A stretch of DNA of 64,000 nt from Hominenteromicrobium sp900549945 (GCA_902472305.1 CABRNK010000008.1:1-64000), one strand, 5' to 3'; positions 24,632 to 34,617 are shown, counted from the stretch's first letter. Notes: a model not told the origin generated them from the sequence alone. Made by a program: numbers and translations.

Positions 24632-25318
24632 ATGAATTTTGTTGTGATCGGCGCGTCTCGGGGCCTCGGCCTCTGCCTGACAAGCCGGCTTTTAAAGGCA
24701 GGCCACCGCGTCGCGGCCGGCGCCTCCTCGTTTTCCGCGGCGCTCGAGGCGCTTGCCGCCTCTTACCCGGAGGCGCTCCGCGTTCTGAGCGCCGATGTGA
24801 CCGACGAGGCGCAGATGGCCGAGGCGGCCGGGCAGGCCGCCGCATTCCTCGGTGAAATCGACGCGCTCTGCACCGTCGCGGGCGTACTGCTCGACGGCGA
24901 CCGCGTGAAGCTGCTGCACGAATGCGACGTCGGCGAGCTGCGCCGCACCCTCGACGTGAACGCCGTCGGCCCCGTGATCGCCGCCAAATGCTTTTACCCC
25001 TATATAAAGAAAGGCGGCCGGATCTTCACCGTCACCTCCGAGGGCGTCGGCGTCCGCAGCTGCGGCACATGGGTGCCGTGCTACGCGCTCTCGAAGGCTG
25101 CCGCCACAAAGGCCTGCGGCATTCTCAACGCGTCGGTTCCCGACGTCGATTTCTACGCCGTGCACCCCGGCCGCATGAACACCGATATGGGCCGCACCAC
25201 GGCGCAGATCGAGCCGGAGGTGGCGGCAGAAGGCTTCTGCCGCCTGATGACCGGTGAAACGCCCGTTTCCCGCGAGAAGTGGTACATCGACTACAACGGC
25301 GCGGAGATGGAGGCCTAA
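24632..25318 (+). CDS. Short-chain dehydrogenase/reductase
   Basis: A 228-residue SDR. The cofactor motif GASRGLG is at residues 7-13, the NAD-site Asp in LSADVTD is near 55, and the catalytic YxxxK is in CYALSKAAATK (about residues 151-155). The Ser expected before it is in FTVTSEGVG. The C-terminus is short. The start at 24632 has GGAAAGGACGG upstream. It follows the VOC gene and ends at a strong terminator. It may reduce or oxidise a keto-sugar intermediate of locus B; the substrate is not known. Confidence 0.9.
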   Translation: MNFVVIGASRGLGLCLTSRLLKAGHRVAAGASSFSAALEALAASYPEALRVLSADVTDEAQMAEAAGQAAAFLGEIDALCTVAGVLLDGDRVKLLHECDVGELRRTLDVNAVGPVIAAKCFYPYIKKGGRIFTVTSEGVGVRSCGTWVPCYALSKAAATKACGILNASVPDVDFYAVHPGRMNTDMGRTTAQIEPEVAAEGFCRLMTGETPVSREKWYIDYNGAEMEA

Positions 25319-25349
25319 ACCAGCTTACGACGAATCTGAAATAAACACA

Positions 25350-25406
25350 CCGAGAACCCCGGAACACAGCCCCTGCGGCTGCGCGTCCGGGGTTCTCGGC
25401 TTTTTT
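25350..25406 (+). terminator. Terminator after the VOC/SDR genes
   Basis: CCGAGAACCCCGGA (25350-25363) pairs perfectly with TCCGGGGTTCTCGG (25386-25399), followed by CTTTTTT. Confidence 0.92.
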
Positions 25407-25547
25407 GACGCAATTTGAAACAAAGCTTTACACAGCCTTGATGCACAGCCCGGCAAAGTGTTTTAGAATAGACTAAGCAAACGAAGAAAAGATTTGAGGC
25501 GGCCCGCGCCATAGGGCGGAAAGGGCCGGAGAAGAAAGGGAATCCAA

Positions 25548-26348
25548 ATGAAAAACACTGTTTCCATGACACAGTTTGCCGCATCGGTCGCCGGGTGCAT
25601 CGGCATCCCGGCGCCGAAGGAGGCCGCAGAGCCGTTTTCCTTTGCGAAAACGCTCTTGCAGGCGGCCGGCATGCAGCGTGCCGAAAAGTTGCTGATCTAT
25701 AACCCGGACGCCGTGGGCATGTGGCTTTGGCAGAAGTACACCGAATGGTTCGCCCCCGTGCTGCGGCACACACAGCTCGCCGTGCCGGTCTGCACGGTAC
25801 TGCCCTCAGTCACGCCGGTCTGCTTCGGCACGATGTACACCGGCGTCGAGCCCATAAAGCACGGCATCCAGAAATACGAGAAGCATGTGCTCGCGCAGGA
25901 ATCCCTGTTCGACTGCCTCGCGCAGTCCGATCTGAAAACCGCGGTGGTCGCCGTGGAGAACTCGAGCATGGCGATCATCTTCGGCGGGCGCAATGTCGAT
26001 TACTTCATCCTCCCCTACGACGGCGAGGTGACCGACAAAGCCGAAGCGCTCATCCGCGAAAGCGATTACGACGTGATTGTCGTCTACAATCAGGAGTACG
26101 ACGACGTGATGCACCGCACGTTTCCGGAGTCCGAGCGCTCGCTCGCGGCGCTGAAGCACCACATCGCCGCCTTCGACCGCCTCTGCACCGCCGCCGAGGA
26201 AAGCTGGCAGAGCTTCGACCGCATGGTCTGCTGGGCGACCGACCACGGCATCCACACGAACGAGGACGGCTACGGCACGCACGGCAGCGACCTCGAGGCC
26301 GACCTCAACGTCATGCACTTTTTCGGGGCGAGAGCCAAGGCAAAATAA
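25548..26348 (+). CDS. NPP-type phosphodiesterase/pyrophosphatase (alkaline phosphatase superfamily)
   Basis: A 266-residue metal-dependent hydrolase of the alkaline phosphatase superfamily. The motif SVTPVCFGTMYTGVEPIKHG is the nucleotide pyrophosphatase/phosphodiesterase signature and carries the Thr nucleophile. EYDDVMHRTF supplies Asp and His metal ligands, ATDHGIH gives the next Asp-His pair, and YGTHGSD the last His. It is shorter than typical NPP enzymes (often 350 or more residues) and has no signal peptide, so it should be cytoplasmic. It is the first gene of locus C, about 70 bases ahead of the ABC ATPase, which suggests that the imported solute is a phosphodiester or similar ester. 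That substrate guess is an inference. Confidence 0.8.
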   Translation: MKNTVSMTQFAASVAGCIGIPAPKEAAEPFSFAKTLLQAAGMQRAEKLLIYNPDAVGMWLWQKYTEWFAPVLRHTQLAVPVCTVLPSVTPVCFGTMYTGVEPIKHGIQKYEKHVLAQESLFDCLAQSDLKTAVVAVENSSMAIIFGGRNVDYFILPYDGEVTDKAEALIRESDYDVIVVYNQEYDDVMHRTFPESERSLAALKHHIAAFDRLCTAAEESWQSFDRMVCWATDHGIHTNEDGYGTHGSDLEADLNVMHFFGARAKAK

Positions 26349-26419
26349 GCCGCAGGCACGGCACAGCGCCCGGGCCGGCGTCAAGGCCGCGCACCGGGCA
26401 GGGAAGAAAGGAACCGAAT

Positions 26420-27535
<1,116 letters not shown>

Positions 27536-27548
27536 GGAGGAAAACGCC

Positions 27549-28469
27549 ATGGAATATATACACGACGCCGTGCAGGATACGGCGGAGGCGCCGGTCTCAA
27601 AAACGAAGCGCCTCCCGCTCTGGATCATCTACCTGCTCCCCTCTATGCTGATCTTTCTGATCTTCACGTTCTACCCGTTTGTGAAAACGCTCGTCACGAG
27701 CTTTTTTGCCACGACGAACACCGGCGCGCTGACGCAGTTCGTCGATATTCAAAACTATATCTCGCTCTTCACCGACCCGAAATACCTGCAAAACCTCGGC
27801 AACACGCTGCTCTATCTCGTTCTGACCGTGCCGCTCACGGTGATCATCTCGCTGATGCTCGCCGTGCTCTCGTGCAGCAATCTGCCGGGCATGGGCGTTT
27901 TCCGCACGATCTTTTCCTCCACGATGGGCATTTCGGTCGCGGCAGGCTCCGTGTTCTGGAACCTCCTGTTCCACCCCACGGCGGGCCTTTTAAACCACCT
28001 CATCTCCTCGCTCGGCGGCCGGCCGGTCGGCTGGCTGACCGACGCAAACTGCGCGCTGCTCTCCGTTTCAGCGGTGTCGATCTGGATGAACATCGGCTTT
28101 TCGTACCTCGTTTTGATGGGCGGGCTCAAGAACATCGACGACTCGCATTATGAGAGCGTCGAGATCGTCGGCGGCGGCTTTTTCTACCGCCTCTTCAAGG
28201 TGACGATTCCGCTCATCTCCCCCTCGCTGTTCTTCGTCTTTACGACGGCGCTGATCGGCGCGTTTCAGTCCTTCGGCCTGATCGACATGCTCACGGCCGG
28301 CGGCCCAAACAACAGCACGAACCTGCTCGTCTACCGTCTCTACAAGGACGCGTTCGTCAACTTCCGCATCGGCTCGGCCTCGGCGCAGGGCGTCGTGCTC
28401 TTCCTTTTGATTCTGCTCGTCTCGCAGCTGCAGACGAAGCTCACCGAAAGGCTGGTGACCTACCAGTGA
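27549..28469 (+). CDS. Sugar ABC transporter permease, MalF/UgpA type
   Basis: A 306-residue permease with six predicted membrane segments, the first at about residues 25-47 (WIIYLLPSMLIFLIFTFYPF). The EAA-type loop is DSHYESVEIVGGGFFYRLF near residue 207, somewhat degenerate compared with the usual EAAxxDG. AGGAGGAAAACGCC precedes the start. It lies 13 bases after the ATPase gene and overlaps the next permease by four bases (GTGA), showing tight co-translation. Confidence 0.93.
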   Translation: MEYIHDAVQDTAEAPVSKTKRLPLWIIYLLPSMLIFLIFTFYPFVKTLVTSFFATTNTGALTQFVDIQNYISLFTDPKYLQNLGNTLLYLVLTVPLTVIISLMLAVLSCSNLPGMGVFRTIFSSTMGISVAAGSVFWNLLFHPTAGLLNHLISSLGGRPVGWLTDANCALLSVSAVSIWMNIGFSYLVLMGGLKNIDDSHYESVEIVGGGFFYRLFKVTIPLISPSLFFVFTTALIGAFQSFGLIDMLTAGGPNNSTNLLVYRLYKDAFVNFRIGSASAQGVVLFLLILLVSQLQTKLTERLVTYQ

Positions 28470-29278
28470 GAAAGACGCAGACCGCCGTCACCTACATCAT
28501 CCTGACGGCCGCCGCCGTGCTCGTATGTTTCCCGATCCTCTTTTCAATCTGCCTGAGCTTTTCCGACCTCAACGATATTTTACAGGGCAACTACATCCCC
28601 TCAAAGCTCGATTTTACAAACTACATCAACGCCTTCAACACGCAGCCGCTGCTGCGGTACATGATCAACTCCGCCGTCACCGGCGTGCTCTCGACGACGC
28701 TGCAGATCACCTTTGCGCTGCTCGCCGCCTACGCGATCGTGTTCACCCCATTCCGCGGCAAGAAGATCATCTTCCTCATCATGATGGCGACGATGATGAT
28801 CCCGGGCGAGGTGCTCGTCATCTCAAATTTCCAGACGATCCGCTCGTGGAACCTGCTCAACACTTTTCCCGGCCTGATTCTGCCCGGCGTCGCCTCCACC
28901 TTCGGCATCTTCCTTTTCCGGCAGAACATGATGCAGATCCCGCTTGAGCTCAAGGAGGCCTCCACGGTCGTCGGCGTCTCGGATTTCGCCTTCTTCATCC
29001 GCGTTGTCGCGCCGATGGTGAAAAACACCGTCGTGACGCTCGCGATCTACTTCTTCCTCGTGAGCTGGAATTCCTACCTCTGGCCGCTGCTCTCCACCAC
29101 GGAGGACACCGTGCGCACCGTGCAGATTGGCCTGCGCCAGCTCAAGAACACCGAGGCCGTCAGCGATTACGGCATGATGGCCGCCGGCGCGATGATCACA
29201 TCGCTGCCCACACTGCTTTTAATCTTCTTCGGTCAGAAACGCCTGCAAGAGGGCATGACCAAGGGAGCATTAAAATAA
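28466..29278 (+). CDS. Sugar ABC transporter permease, MalG/UgpE type
   Basis: A 270-residue permease. It starts with GTG at 28466 inside the stop of the preceding gene (GTGA), so translation is coupled. Six membrane segments are predicted. The EAA loop is PLELKEASTVVGVSDFAFF near residues 150-168, and the C-terminus QKRLQEGMTKGALK is the standard UgpE/MalG tail. It completes the transmembrane pore of locus C together with the MalF-type subunit. Confidence 0.93.
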   Translation: MRKTQTAVTYIILTAAAVLVCFPILFSICLSFSDLNDILQGNYIPSKLDFTNYINAFNTQPLLRYMINSAVTGVLSTTLQITFALLAAYAIVFTPFRGKKIIFLIMMATMMIPGEVLVISNFQTIRSWNLLNTFPGLILPGVASTFGIFLFRQNMMQIPLELKEASTVVGVSDFAFFIRVVAPMVKNTVVTLAIYFFLVSWNSYLWPLLSTTEDTVRTVQIGLRQLKNTEAVSDYGMMAAGAMITSLPTLLLIFFGQKRLQEGMTKGALK

Positions 29279-29338
29279 AGCGTGCCCGCGCACTTTTTGA
29301 AACCCGCGGACACACCTGATTTTGAAAGGATGAAAAAA

Positions 29339-30712
29339 ATGAAAAACAGTGTTAAAAAAACCGCGCTGCGCGCCATCGCCTGCGCAGCGGCCGCAATGCT
29401 CGCGCTCACGGGCTGCGCCGGCGGCACAGACGGCAGCAGCACCGGCAGCACCTCCGCCGTACAGGGCAGCTCCGCCGCGCAAAGTGCGGACGGCAAGGTG
29501 CAGATCTCGCTCTGGCATTCGATGAGCGGCGCGAATCAGGAGGTGCTCGACGGCATCGTCGCCGACTTCAACGCGAGTCAGGACAAGTACGAGGTCGTCG
29601 CGGAAAACCAGGGCACCTACGACGAATCGACCGGCAAGTTCTTCAGCATGGCAAACGGCGACGGCTCCGCCGACATCATCCAGATCGGCGAGCAGAACCT
29701 CCAGTCCATGATCGATTCGGGCATGGTGCAGTCGGTTTCCGACCTGATCGAGAAGTACAGCTTCGACGACAGCGACCTGCTCGAGCAGGCGGTCAACTTC
29801 TACACCGTGGACGGCACGCTCTACGTGATGCCCTTCAACTGCTCCTCCCCGGTCGTCTACTACAACGCGCAGCTCTTCAAGGACGCAGGCTATACGGAAT
29901 TTCCCACGACCTTTGAGGGCATCACCGAGGCCGCCGAAAAGATTGCGGCGAGCGGCAGCAGCGTGATGCCGGTCGGCATGTACGCCTACGGCTATGCGCT
30001 CGACCAGATGGTCACGAACATGGGCGGCTACACAATCAACAACGAAAACGGCAGAAGCGGCCGCGCCACCGAGGTCGCCTATCAGGACCAGATCATCGAG
30101 ATCTTCAACTGGATCAAGGATCTGCAGGACAAGAACCTGCTGCTCAACTACGGCTCCGACGGCACGAACACGCTGAGCGGCTTCACCCAGCAGCAGATCG
30201 GCATGTACATCTCCTCCTCCGCCGTCGCACGCAACGTCATCGACAGCTGCGACTTTGAGGTCGGCATCGCGATGCTGCCCGTGCCGGAGGGCACCGATGC
30301 GCAGGGCGTCTACGCGGGCGGCGGCGCGCTGTGCGTGGCGGCCGGCATCGACGAAGAAACCGAGGCGGGCGTGATGGAATTTTTCAAGTACGCGACCTCC
30401 GCCGATGTGCAGGCCGTATGGGCCGCCGGCACCGGCTACTACCCGATCTGCAGCGGCGCCTACGAGACGGAATCGATGCTCGCAGCCTACGAGGAATACC
30501 CGCAGCTCAAGGTTTCGGCTGATCAGCTCTTGAATTCGAAGGTCAACGGCATCACCGCGGGCCCGCTGCTCTCCCAGCTCCCGCAGCTCCGCACCGACCT
30601 TGTCGCGGCGCTCGAATCCGTCTTTAACGGCGGCGATGTGACAGCGGCGGTCGAGGAGGCTGCCAACAGCACGAATGCGGCGATCGAAAGCGCCAATCAG
30701 GGCGTCGCATAA
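29339..30712 (+). CDS. Extracellular solute-binding lipoprotein (UgpB-like)
   Basis: A 457-residue binding protein. The signal peptide KKTALRAIACAAAAMLAL is followed by the lipobox TGC, then a Ser/Gly-rich linker. The mature protein starts with VQISLWHSMSGANQEVLDGI, the motif seen in UgpB-type glycerol-3-phosphate and related CUT1 binding proteins. The start at 29339 is chosen with GAAAGGA eight bases upstream; an ATG at 29330 lies too close to it. It ends the locus C operon, just before a strong terminator. The UgpB resemblance and the phosphodiesterase gene upstream hint at a phosphorylated substrate. Confidence 0.93.
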   Translation: MKNSVKKTALRAIACAAAAMLALTGCAGGTDGSSTGSTSAVQGSSAAQSADGKVQISLWHSMSGANQEVLDGIVADFNASQDKYEVVAENQGTYDESTGKFFSMANGDGSADIIQIGEQNLQSMIDSGMVQSVSDLIEKYSFDDSDLLEQAVNFYTVDGTLYVMPFNCSSPVVYYNAQLFKDAGYTEFPTTFEGITEAAEKIAASGSSVMPVGMYAYGYALDQMVTNMGGYTINNENGRSGRATEVAYQDQIIEIFNWIKDLQDKNLLLNYGSDGTNTLSGFTQQQIGMYISSSAVARNVIDSCDFEVGIAMLPVPEGTDAQGVYAGGGALCVAAGIDEETEAGVMEFFKYATSADVQAVWAAGTGYYPICSGAYETESMLAAYEEYPQLKVSADQLLNSKVNGITAGPLLSQLPQLRTDLVAALESVFNGGDVTAAVEEAANSTNAAIESANQGVA

Positions 30713-30740
30713 ATTCGATTACAAGCGTTTCCTTTCAACC

Positions 30741-30788
30741 AAAAGGGGAGGAGGGCATCCAAACGGGATGCCCTCCTCCCCTCTCTTT
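30741..30788. terminator. Terminator after locus C
   Basis: GGGGAGGAGGGCATCC (30745-30760) and GGATGCCCTCCTCCCC (30766-30781) form a perfect 16-bp stem, followed by TCTCTTT. AAAA on the left lets it also serve the converging GNAT gene. Confidence 0.92.
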
Positions 30789-30797
30789 CACCTGTTT

Positions 30798-31349
30798 TCA
30801 GGATTCCGACGCCTGCTTCTCCGGGCCGACCGCAGTCGGCGGCGACAAGCGGTAGGTGGGGTGATGCAGCCCGGTCGGCGCATAAAACGCGTCTCCCGTA
30901 TAGACGAATCCCAGCCGGGCCAGCAGCCTAGCAGACCCCGCATTCTTCGGATGATGCCCAGCGCAGATTACATCGGCATGGCATTTGGAAAATCCGTATT
31001 CAACCGCGGCTTTCGCTGCCTCAAAACCTAACCCCTTCCCCCAGTACGCCGGTTTCAAATGGAATCCCAGCTCGAATTCTCGCGGCACACTGCCGGGCCG
31101 CAGGCCGCAGCAGCCGATAAACACATCGTTCTCCAGCAGAAACAGCGGATAATACTGCACGCCGTACCGGCACAGATTCTCCATTTCCAGCCGCAGCCGA
31201 TCCGCTGCCTCCTGCTGCGTGAAACACCCACGCGCACAGATCATCCCCGCCACCGCAGGATCACACCATAATCCCACCGCGAACGGAAGATCCTCTGCCT
31301 GTCACGCCGAAAAACCGATACGCGCCGTCTTAAGAAAGTATGCCCGCAT
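30798..31349 (-). pseudogene. GNAT acetyltransferase gene interrupted by an in-frame TGA
   Basis: From the ATG at 31349 (with GGAGGCGAGAAT upstream) the frame reads MRAYFLKTARIGFSA, then TGA at 31302-31304, then QAEDLPFAVGLW and on through a complete GNAT domain to 30798. Family members usually have Trp at the stop position, so TGG to TGA is the simplest change. The remainder contains the acetyl-CoA loop YWGKGLGFEAA and the late NAGSARLLARLGFVYTG. A shortened protein could start at the GTG at 31277 but would lack the first strand. Other genes here end with TGA, so the codon is a true stop. A sequencing error is possible. Confidence 0.7.
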
Positions 31350-31373
31350 ATTCTCGCCTCCTCCCCCGCGCCC

Positions 31374-32210
31374 CTACACGCGCGCCTTGAATTCCTGCGG
31401 CGTGATGCCGGTCTGCGCCCTGAACGCCTTGTAAAACGTCGAGTAGTCGGAGAACCCGCACTCGCGCCCGGCTTCGGCCGCCGTCGCGCCCTCGCGCAGC
31501 ATCCGGCGCGCATGGGTGATGCGCAGCGCCATCAGATAGGCGTAAACCGTCGCGTTCGTGTACGCCTTAAAGTGGCGGTTCAGGTACGACTTGCTGATGA
31601 AGAAACGCGCCGCCAGATCGTCGAGCCGCAGCGGCTCGCGGAAATGCGCGGTGAGGTAGCGAATCACCTGCGGGATCACCGCCGTTTCCCCCTGCGCCTG
31701 CTTCTCGACAAGACTGTACGCCTCGAAAACGCCGCGCAGGTAGAGGCGGATCGCCGAAGCCGTAAACACACCGTCCGCGCCGCTGCGGTGCATCTCCACG
31801 ATGCGCTTGAACAGCGTTACCGCGAAAATCAGGTCGTCGCCCCGAAACGGGACGCAGTAGCCGTTCGGCCCGACGCCGCGCAGCGCCGCCTGCAGCTCGC
31901 CCGCCGCGCCGTCGATCCGCGCGATGTAGTCGAGCTCCACCCACAGCACCATGCGCTCGTACGCCGCATGCTCGTTCGCGATGACCGGCCGGTGCATCCG
32001 CCCCGGCGGGATGACAAGCAGGTCGCCCGGGCATAGGTCGTAGACCTGATCCTCGATGTAGTACGTCACGCTGCCGTCGAGAAAGAGGTACAGCTCGAGA
32101 AAATCGTGCGCGTGAAATTCGATCGTCCGAAAATACGGGTCGCGGTTGTGGTGCGCCTCGAAATCCGCCTCGAGCATCACCTGCGCCCTGTCCTCTCTGC
32201 GCCCCTCCAT
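31374..32210 (-). CDS. AraC family transcriptional regulator with cupin domain
   Basis: A 278-residue regulator. The N-terminal cupin (EFHAHDFLELYLFLDGSVTY then DLCPGDLLVIPPGRMHRP) binds the effector. The C-terminal part has two helix-turn-helix units: LDDLAARFFISKSYLNRHFK and AEAGRECGFSDYSTFYKAFR. The start at 32210 is set by GGGGAGGCTGCTC. It is divergent from uxaC, with repeated TTTGCAAT boxes in the shared promoter region. It is likely a hexuronate-responsive regulator of locus D and of itself. Confidence 0.92.
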   Translation of the reverse strand: MEGRREDRAQVMLEADFEAHHNRDPYFRTIEFHAHDFLELYLFLDGSVTYYIEDQVYDLCPGDLLVIPPGRMHRPVIANEHAAYERMVLWVELDYIARIDGAAGELQAALRGVGPNGYCVPFRGDDLIFAVTLFKRIVEMHRSGADGVFTASAIRLYLRGVFEAYSLVEKQAQGETAVIPQVIRYLTAHFREPLRLDDLAARFFISKSYLNRHFKAYTNATVYAYLMALRITHARRMLREGATAAEAGRECGFSDYSTFYKAFRAQTGITPQEFKARV

Positions 32211-32232
32211 GAGCAGCCTCCCCTTTTTACAA

Positions 32233-32261
32233 AGCATAGCACAAAATGAATCGATTTGCAA
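32233..32261 (-). promoter_or_regulatory. Candidate promoter of the AraC-family gene
   Basis: On the minus strand TTGCAA (32256-32261), 17 bases, TATGCT (32233-32238). The -35 lies inside the first TTTGCAAT repeat, which fits autoregulation. Confidence 0.45.
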
Positions 32262-32295
32262 TCTATCCGGCGACATATACCATTTATTTTGCAAT
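32255..32295. repeat. Direct repeat TTTGCAAT, 33 bp apart, in the araC-uxaC intergenic region
   Basis: TTTGCAAT occurs at 32255-32262 and 32288-32295, exactly 33 bases apart, about three helical turns. It lies upstream of a TATACT (32305-32310) that could be the uxaC -10, for which no good -35 is seen. These are candidate half-sites for the divergent AraC-type activator. Confidence 0.45.
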
Positions 32296-32345
32296 TTCAT
32301 ATGTTATACTTACAGTAACAGAGCACAGGAAGGAGTTTTGTTCCC

Positions 32346-33704
32346 ATGCGGGAGGATTTATTTTTGAAAAGCGGCACGGCAAAGCGGCTGTATGAGGCGG
32401 TGCGCGGCCTGCCGATTGTCGACTACCACTGCCACCTGTCGCCGAAGGAAATTCTGGAGGACAAGGTGTTCACGGACATCGCGCAGGTCTGGCTTTCCGG
32501 CGACCACTACAAATGGCGCCTGATGCGCGCCTGCGGCGTGCCGGAGCGCCTGATCACCGGCGGCGCACCCGCGCGCGAGAAGTTCCGCGCCTATGCGGAC
32601 TGCATCGAGACCGCCGCCGGCAACCCGCTGTACGTCTGGTCGCACATGGAGCTTTCAATGTTCTTCGGCATCGAGGATGCGCTCTCGGCGGAGACGGCCG
32701 ACGGCATCTTCGACCGCGCGAACGATTACATCCGGGCGCACGCGCTCTCGCCGCGAAAGCTGATGGCGCAAAGCCGCGTCGAGCTCGTCGCGACGACTGA
32801 CGACCCGGCCGATTCACTCGAGTACCACCGCCTGATCGCGCAGGATAAGGACTTTTCCGTGCGCGTGGTGCCGTCGTTCCGCACGGATGCGGCGCTCAGC
32901 ATTGTGCTCGCCGATTACCGCGCCTACCTCGCGCGCCTTTCGGACGCCTGCGGCTTTGCGGTCGAATCGCTCGATGACCTCAAAAAGGCGCTCTCCGCGC
33001 GGCTCGATTTCTTCTGTGCGAACGGCTGCCGCGTCAGCGACATCGGCATCGAGGCATTTCCAAAGCGGGACGCCGCCTGCTGCGCCGCCAAGACCTTCCG
33101 ACGGGCGCTCGCCGGCGAAAGCGTCGCCGAGGCCGAATACCGCGATTTCCTCTTTGAAATGTACGTGTTCCTCGCCGCCGAATACAAGCGGCACAATGTC
33201 ACGATGCAGCTGCACCTGAATGTGCGCCGCAACGCCTGCACGCGCCTGTTCGAATCGGTCGGCCCCGACGCTGGCGGCGACTGCGTGGGTGACCCGATCC
33301 CGGAGCGCGACGTCGCCGCTCTGCTCGACGCGATGGACAAAGCGGACGGCCTGCCGCGCACGATCCTCTACACGCTCGAGCCCTCGATGTACATGGCGAT
33401 CGCGACGACCGCCGGCAGCTTCCGCGGCGTTGTGCCCGGCGCGGCATGGTGGTTCTGCGACCACAAACGCGGCATGGAGGAGCAGATGAACATACTGGCC
33501 GAAACGGGCCACCTCGCCCAGTTTTACGGCATGCTGACGGACAGCCGCAGCTTCCTTTCCTACGCGCGGCACGATTACTTCCGCCGCGTGCTGTGCGCCC
33601 GCATCGCCGAGGAGCTCGACGGCGGCACGCTGCTTTCGGAAGCGGCCGCGATGAAGCTGCTCCGCCGCCTCTGCGTCGAAAACAGCCGCGCGCTGTTTGC
33701 ATAA
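32346..33704 (+). CDS. uxaC: Glucuronate isomerase
   Basis: A 452-residue hexuronate isomerase that converts D-glucuronate to D-fructuronate (and D-galacturonate to D-tagaturonate). The N-terminal LPIVDYHCHLSPKEI provides the metal-binding HxH of the amidohydrolase-type fold. VWSHMELSMFFGIED and the long LVATTDDPADSLEYHRLI are diagnostic for UxaC, and the late GAAWWFCDHKRGMEEQMN is also conserved. The length is close to the usual 460-470. AAGGAGTTTTG precedes the start. It heads the plus-strand hexuronate operon. No mannonate dehydratase (uxuA) is seen in the window. Confidence 0.95.
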   Translation: MREDLFLKSGTAKRLYEAVRGLPIVDYHCHLSPKEILEDKVFTDIAQVWLSGDHYKWRLMRACGVPERLITGGAPAREKFRAYADCIETAAGNPLYVWSHMELSMFFGIEDALSAETADGIFDRANDYIRAHALSPRKLMAQSRVELVATTDDPADSLEYHRLIAQDKDFSVRVVPSFRTDAALSIVLADYRAYLARLSDACGFAVESLDDLKKALSARLDFFCANGCRVSDIGIEAFPKRDAACCAAKTFRRALAGESVAEAEYRDFLFEMYVFLAAEYKRHNVTMQLHLNVRRNACTRLFESVGPDAGGDCVGDPIPERDVAALLDAMDKADGLPRTILYTLEPSMYMAIATTAGSFRGVVPGAAWWFCDHKRGMEEQMNILAETGHLAQFYGMLTDSRSFLSYARHDYFRRVLCARIAEELDGGTLLSEAAAMKLLRRLCVENSRALFA

Positions 33705-33801
33705 CCGCTCTGCGGGCCCGCAACACGCTTCGGCCCGCAGGCCCGCACGGCGCGCTTTGTCGCAAAGCCGTGCGGAACCAGATAAAAGGGAGGAATTGCT
33801 C

Positions 33802-34617
33802 ATGAATATCGTCATCACCGGCGCGGGCGGCGTGCTTTGCAGCGCCTTCGCCAAAGCGCTCGCGGCGGACGGCCACAAGGTCGCGCTGCTCGATTTGAAC
33901 CTAGAGGCCGCCGAAGCCGCCGCCGCGGAGATCCGCAAAAACGGCGGCGAGGCTGTCGCCGTGCAGGCCAATGTGCTCGACCCCGAGAGCCTCGCCGCCG
34001 CGCACGAGGCCGTGGAAAAGGCCTTCGGGCACTGCGAGGTGCTCGTCAACGGCGCGGGCGGCAACAACCCGAAGGGCACGACGACCGGCGAATACTTCGA
34101 CAAGGCCGACCTGCTCGACGAAACCGCCCGCTCCTTCTTCGACCTCGACAAGGACGGCGTCTCGTTTGTCTTTAACCTGAACTTTCTCGGCACGCTGCTG
34201 ACGACGCAGGCGTTCGCGCGCGACATGCTCGAGACCGGCGGCTCCATCGTCAATATCTCCTCGATGAACGCCTACACGCCGCTGACGAAGATCCCGGCCT
34301 ACAGCGGTGCGAAGGCCGCCGTTTCGAACTTCACGCAGTGGCTCGCCGTGCACTTTGCGAACTGCGGCATCCGCGTCAACGCGATCGCGCCCGGCTTCTT
34401 CGCGACGAACCAGAACCGCGCGCTGCTCTTCAACGCGGACGGCAGCCTCACGCCGCGCAGCCACAAGATCATCTCGCAGACGCCGATGGGCCGGTTCGGC
34501 AAGCCCGAGGAGCTGCTCGGCACGCTCCGCTTTTTGATCGACAACGAGGCGGCGGGCTTCATCACCGGCATCACGATCCCGGTTGACGGCGGCTTCTCCG
34601 CCTACTCCGGCGTTTAA
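33802..34617 (+). CDS. SDR-type D-mannonate oxidoreductase (fructuronate reductase)
   Basis: A 271-residue short-chain dehydrogenase. The cofactor motif is VITGAGGVLCSAFA, NAGG-like VNGAGGNNPKGTTTG follows, and catalytic Ser, Tyr and Lys are seen in NISSMNAYTP and AYSGAKAA. The insertion between the NGAGG motif and the catalytic Ser, and the place directly after uxaC, resemble Bacillus UxuB/YjmF, which reduces fructuronate to mannonate. AAAGGGAGGAATTG gives a strong ribosome binding site. The assignment to fructuronate is by family resemblance and context. Confidence 0.82.
   Translation: MNIVITGAGGVLCSAFAKALAADGHKVALLDLNLEAAEAAAAEIRKNGGEAVAVQANVLDPESLAAAHEAVEKAFGHCEVLVNGAGGNNPKGTTTGEYFDKADLLDETARSFFDLDKDGVSFVFNLNFLGTLLTTQAFARDMLETGGSIVNISSMNAYTPLTKIPAYSGAKAAVSNFTQWLAVHFANCGIRVNAIAPGFFATNQNRALLFNADGSLTPRSHKIISQTPMGRFGKPEELLGTLRFLIDNEAAGFITGITIPVDGGFSAYSGV

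Noticed and set aside
31302..31304. TGA recoded as Trp or selenocysteine
   Set aside because: Many intact genes here end in TGA (padR, nrdD, aspS), so TGA is a stop, and GNAT proteins do not use selenocysteine at this place.
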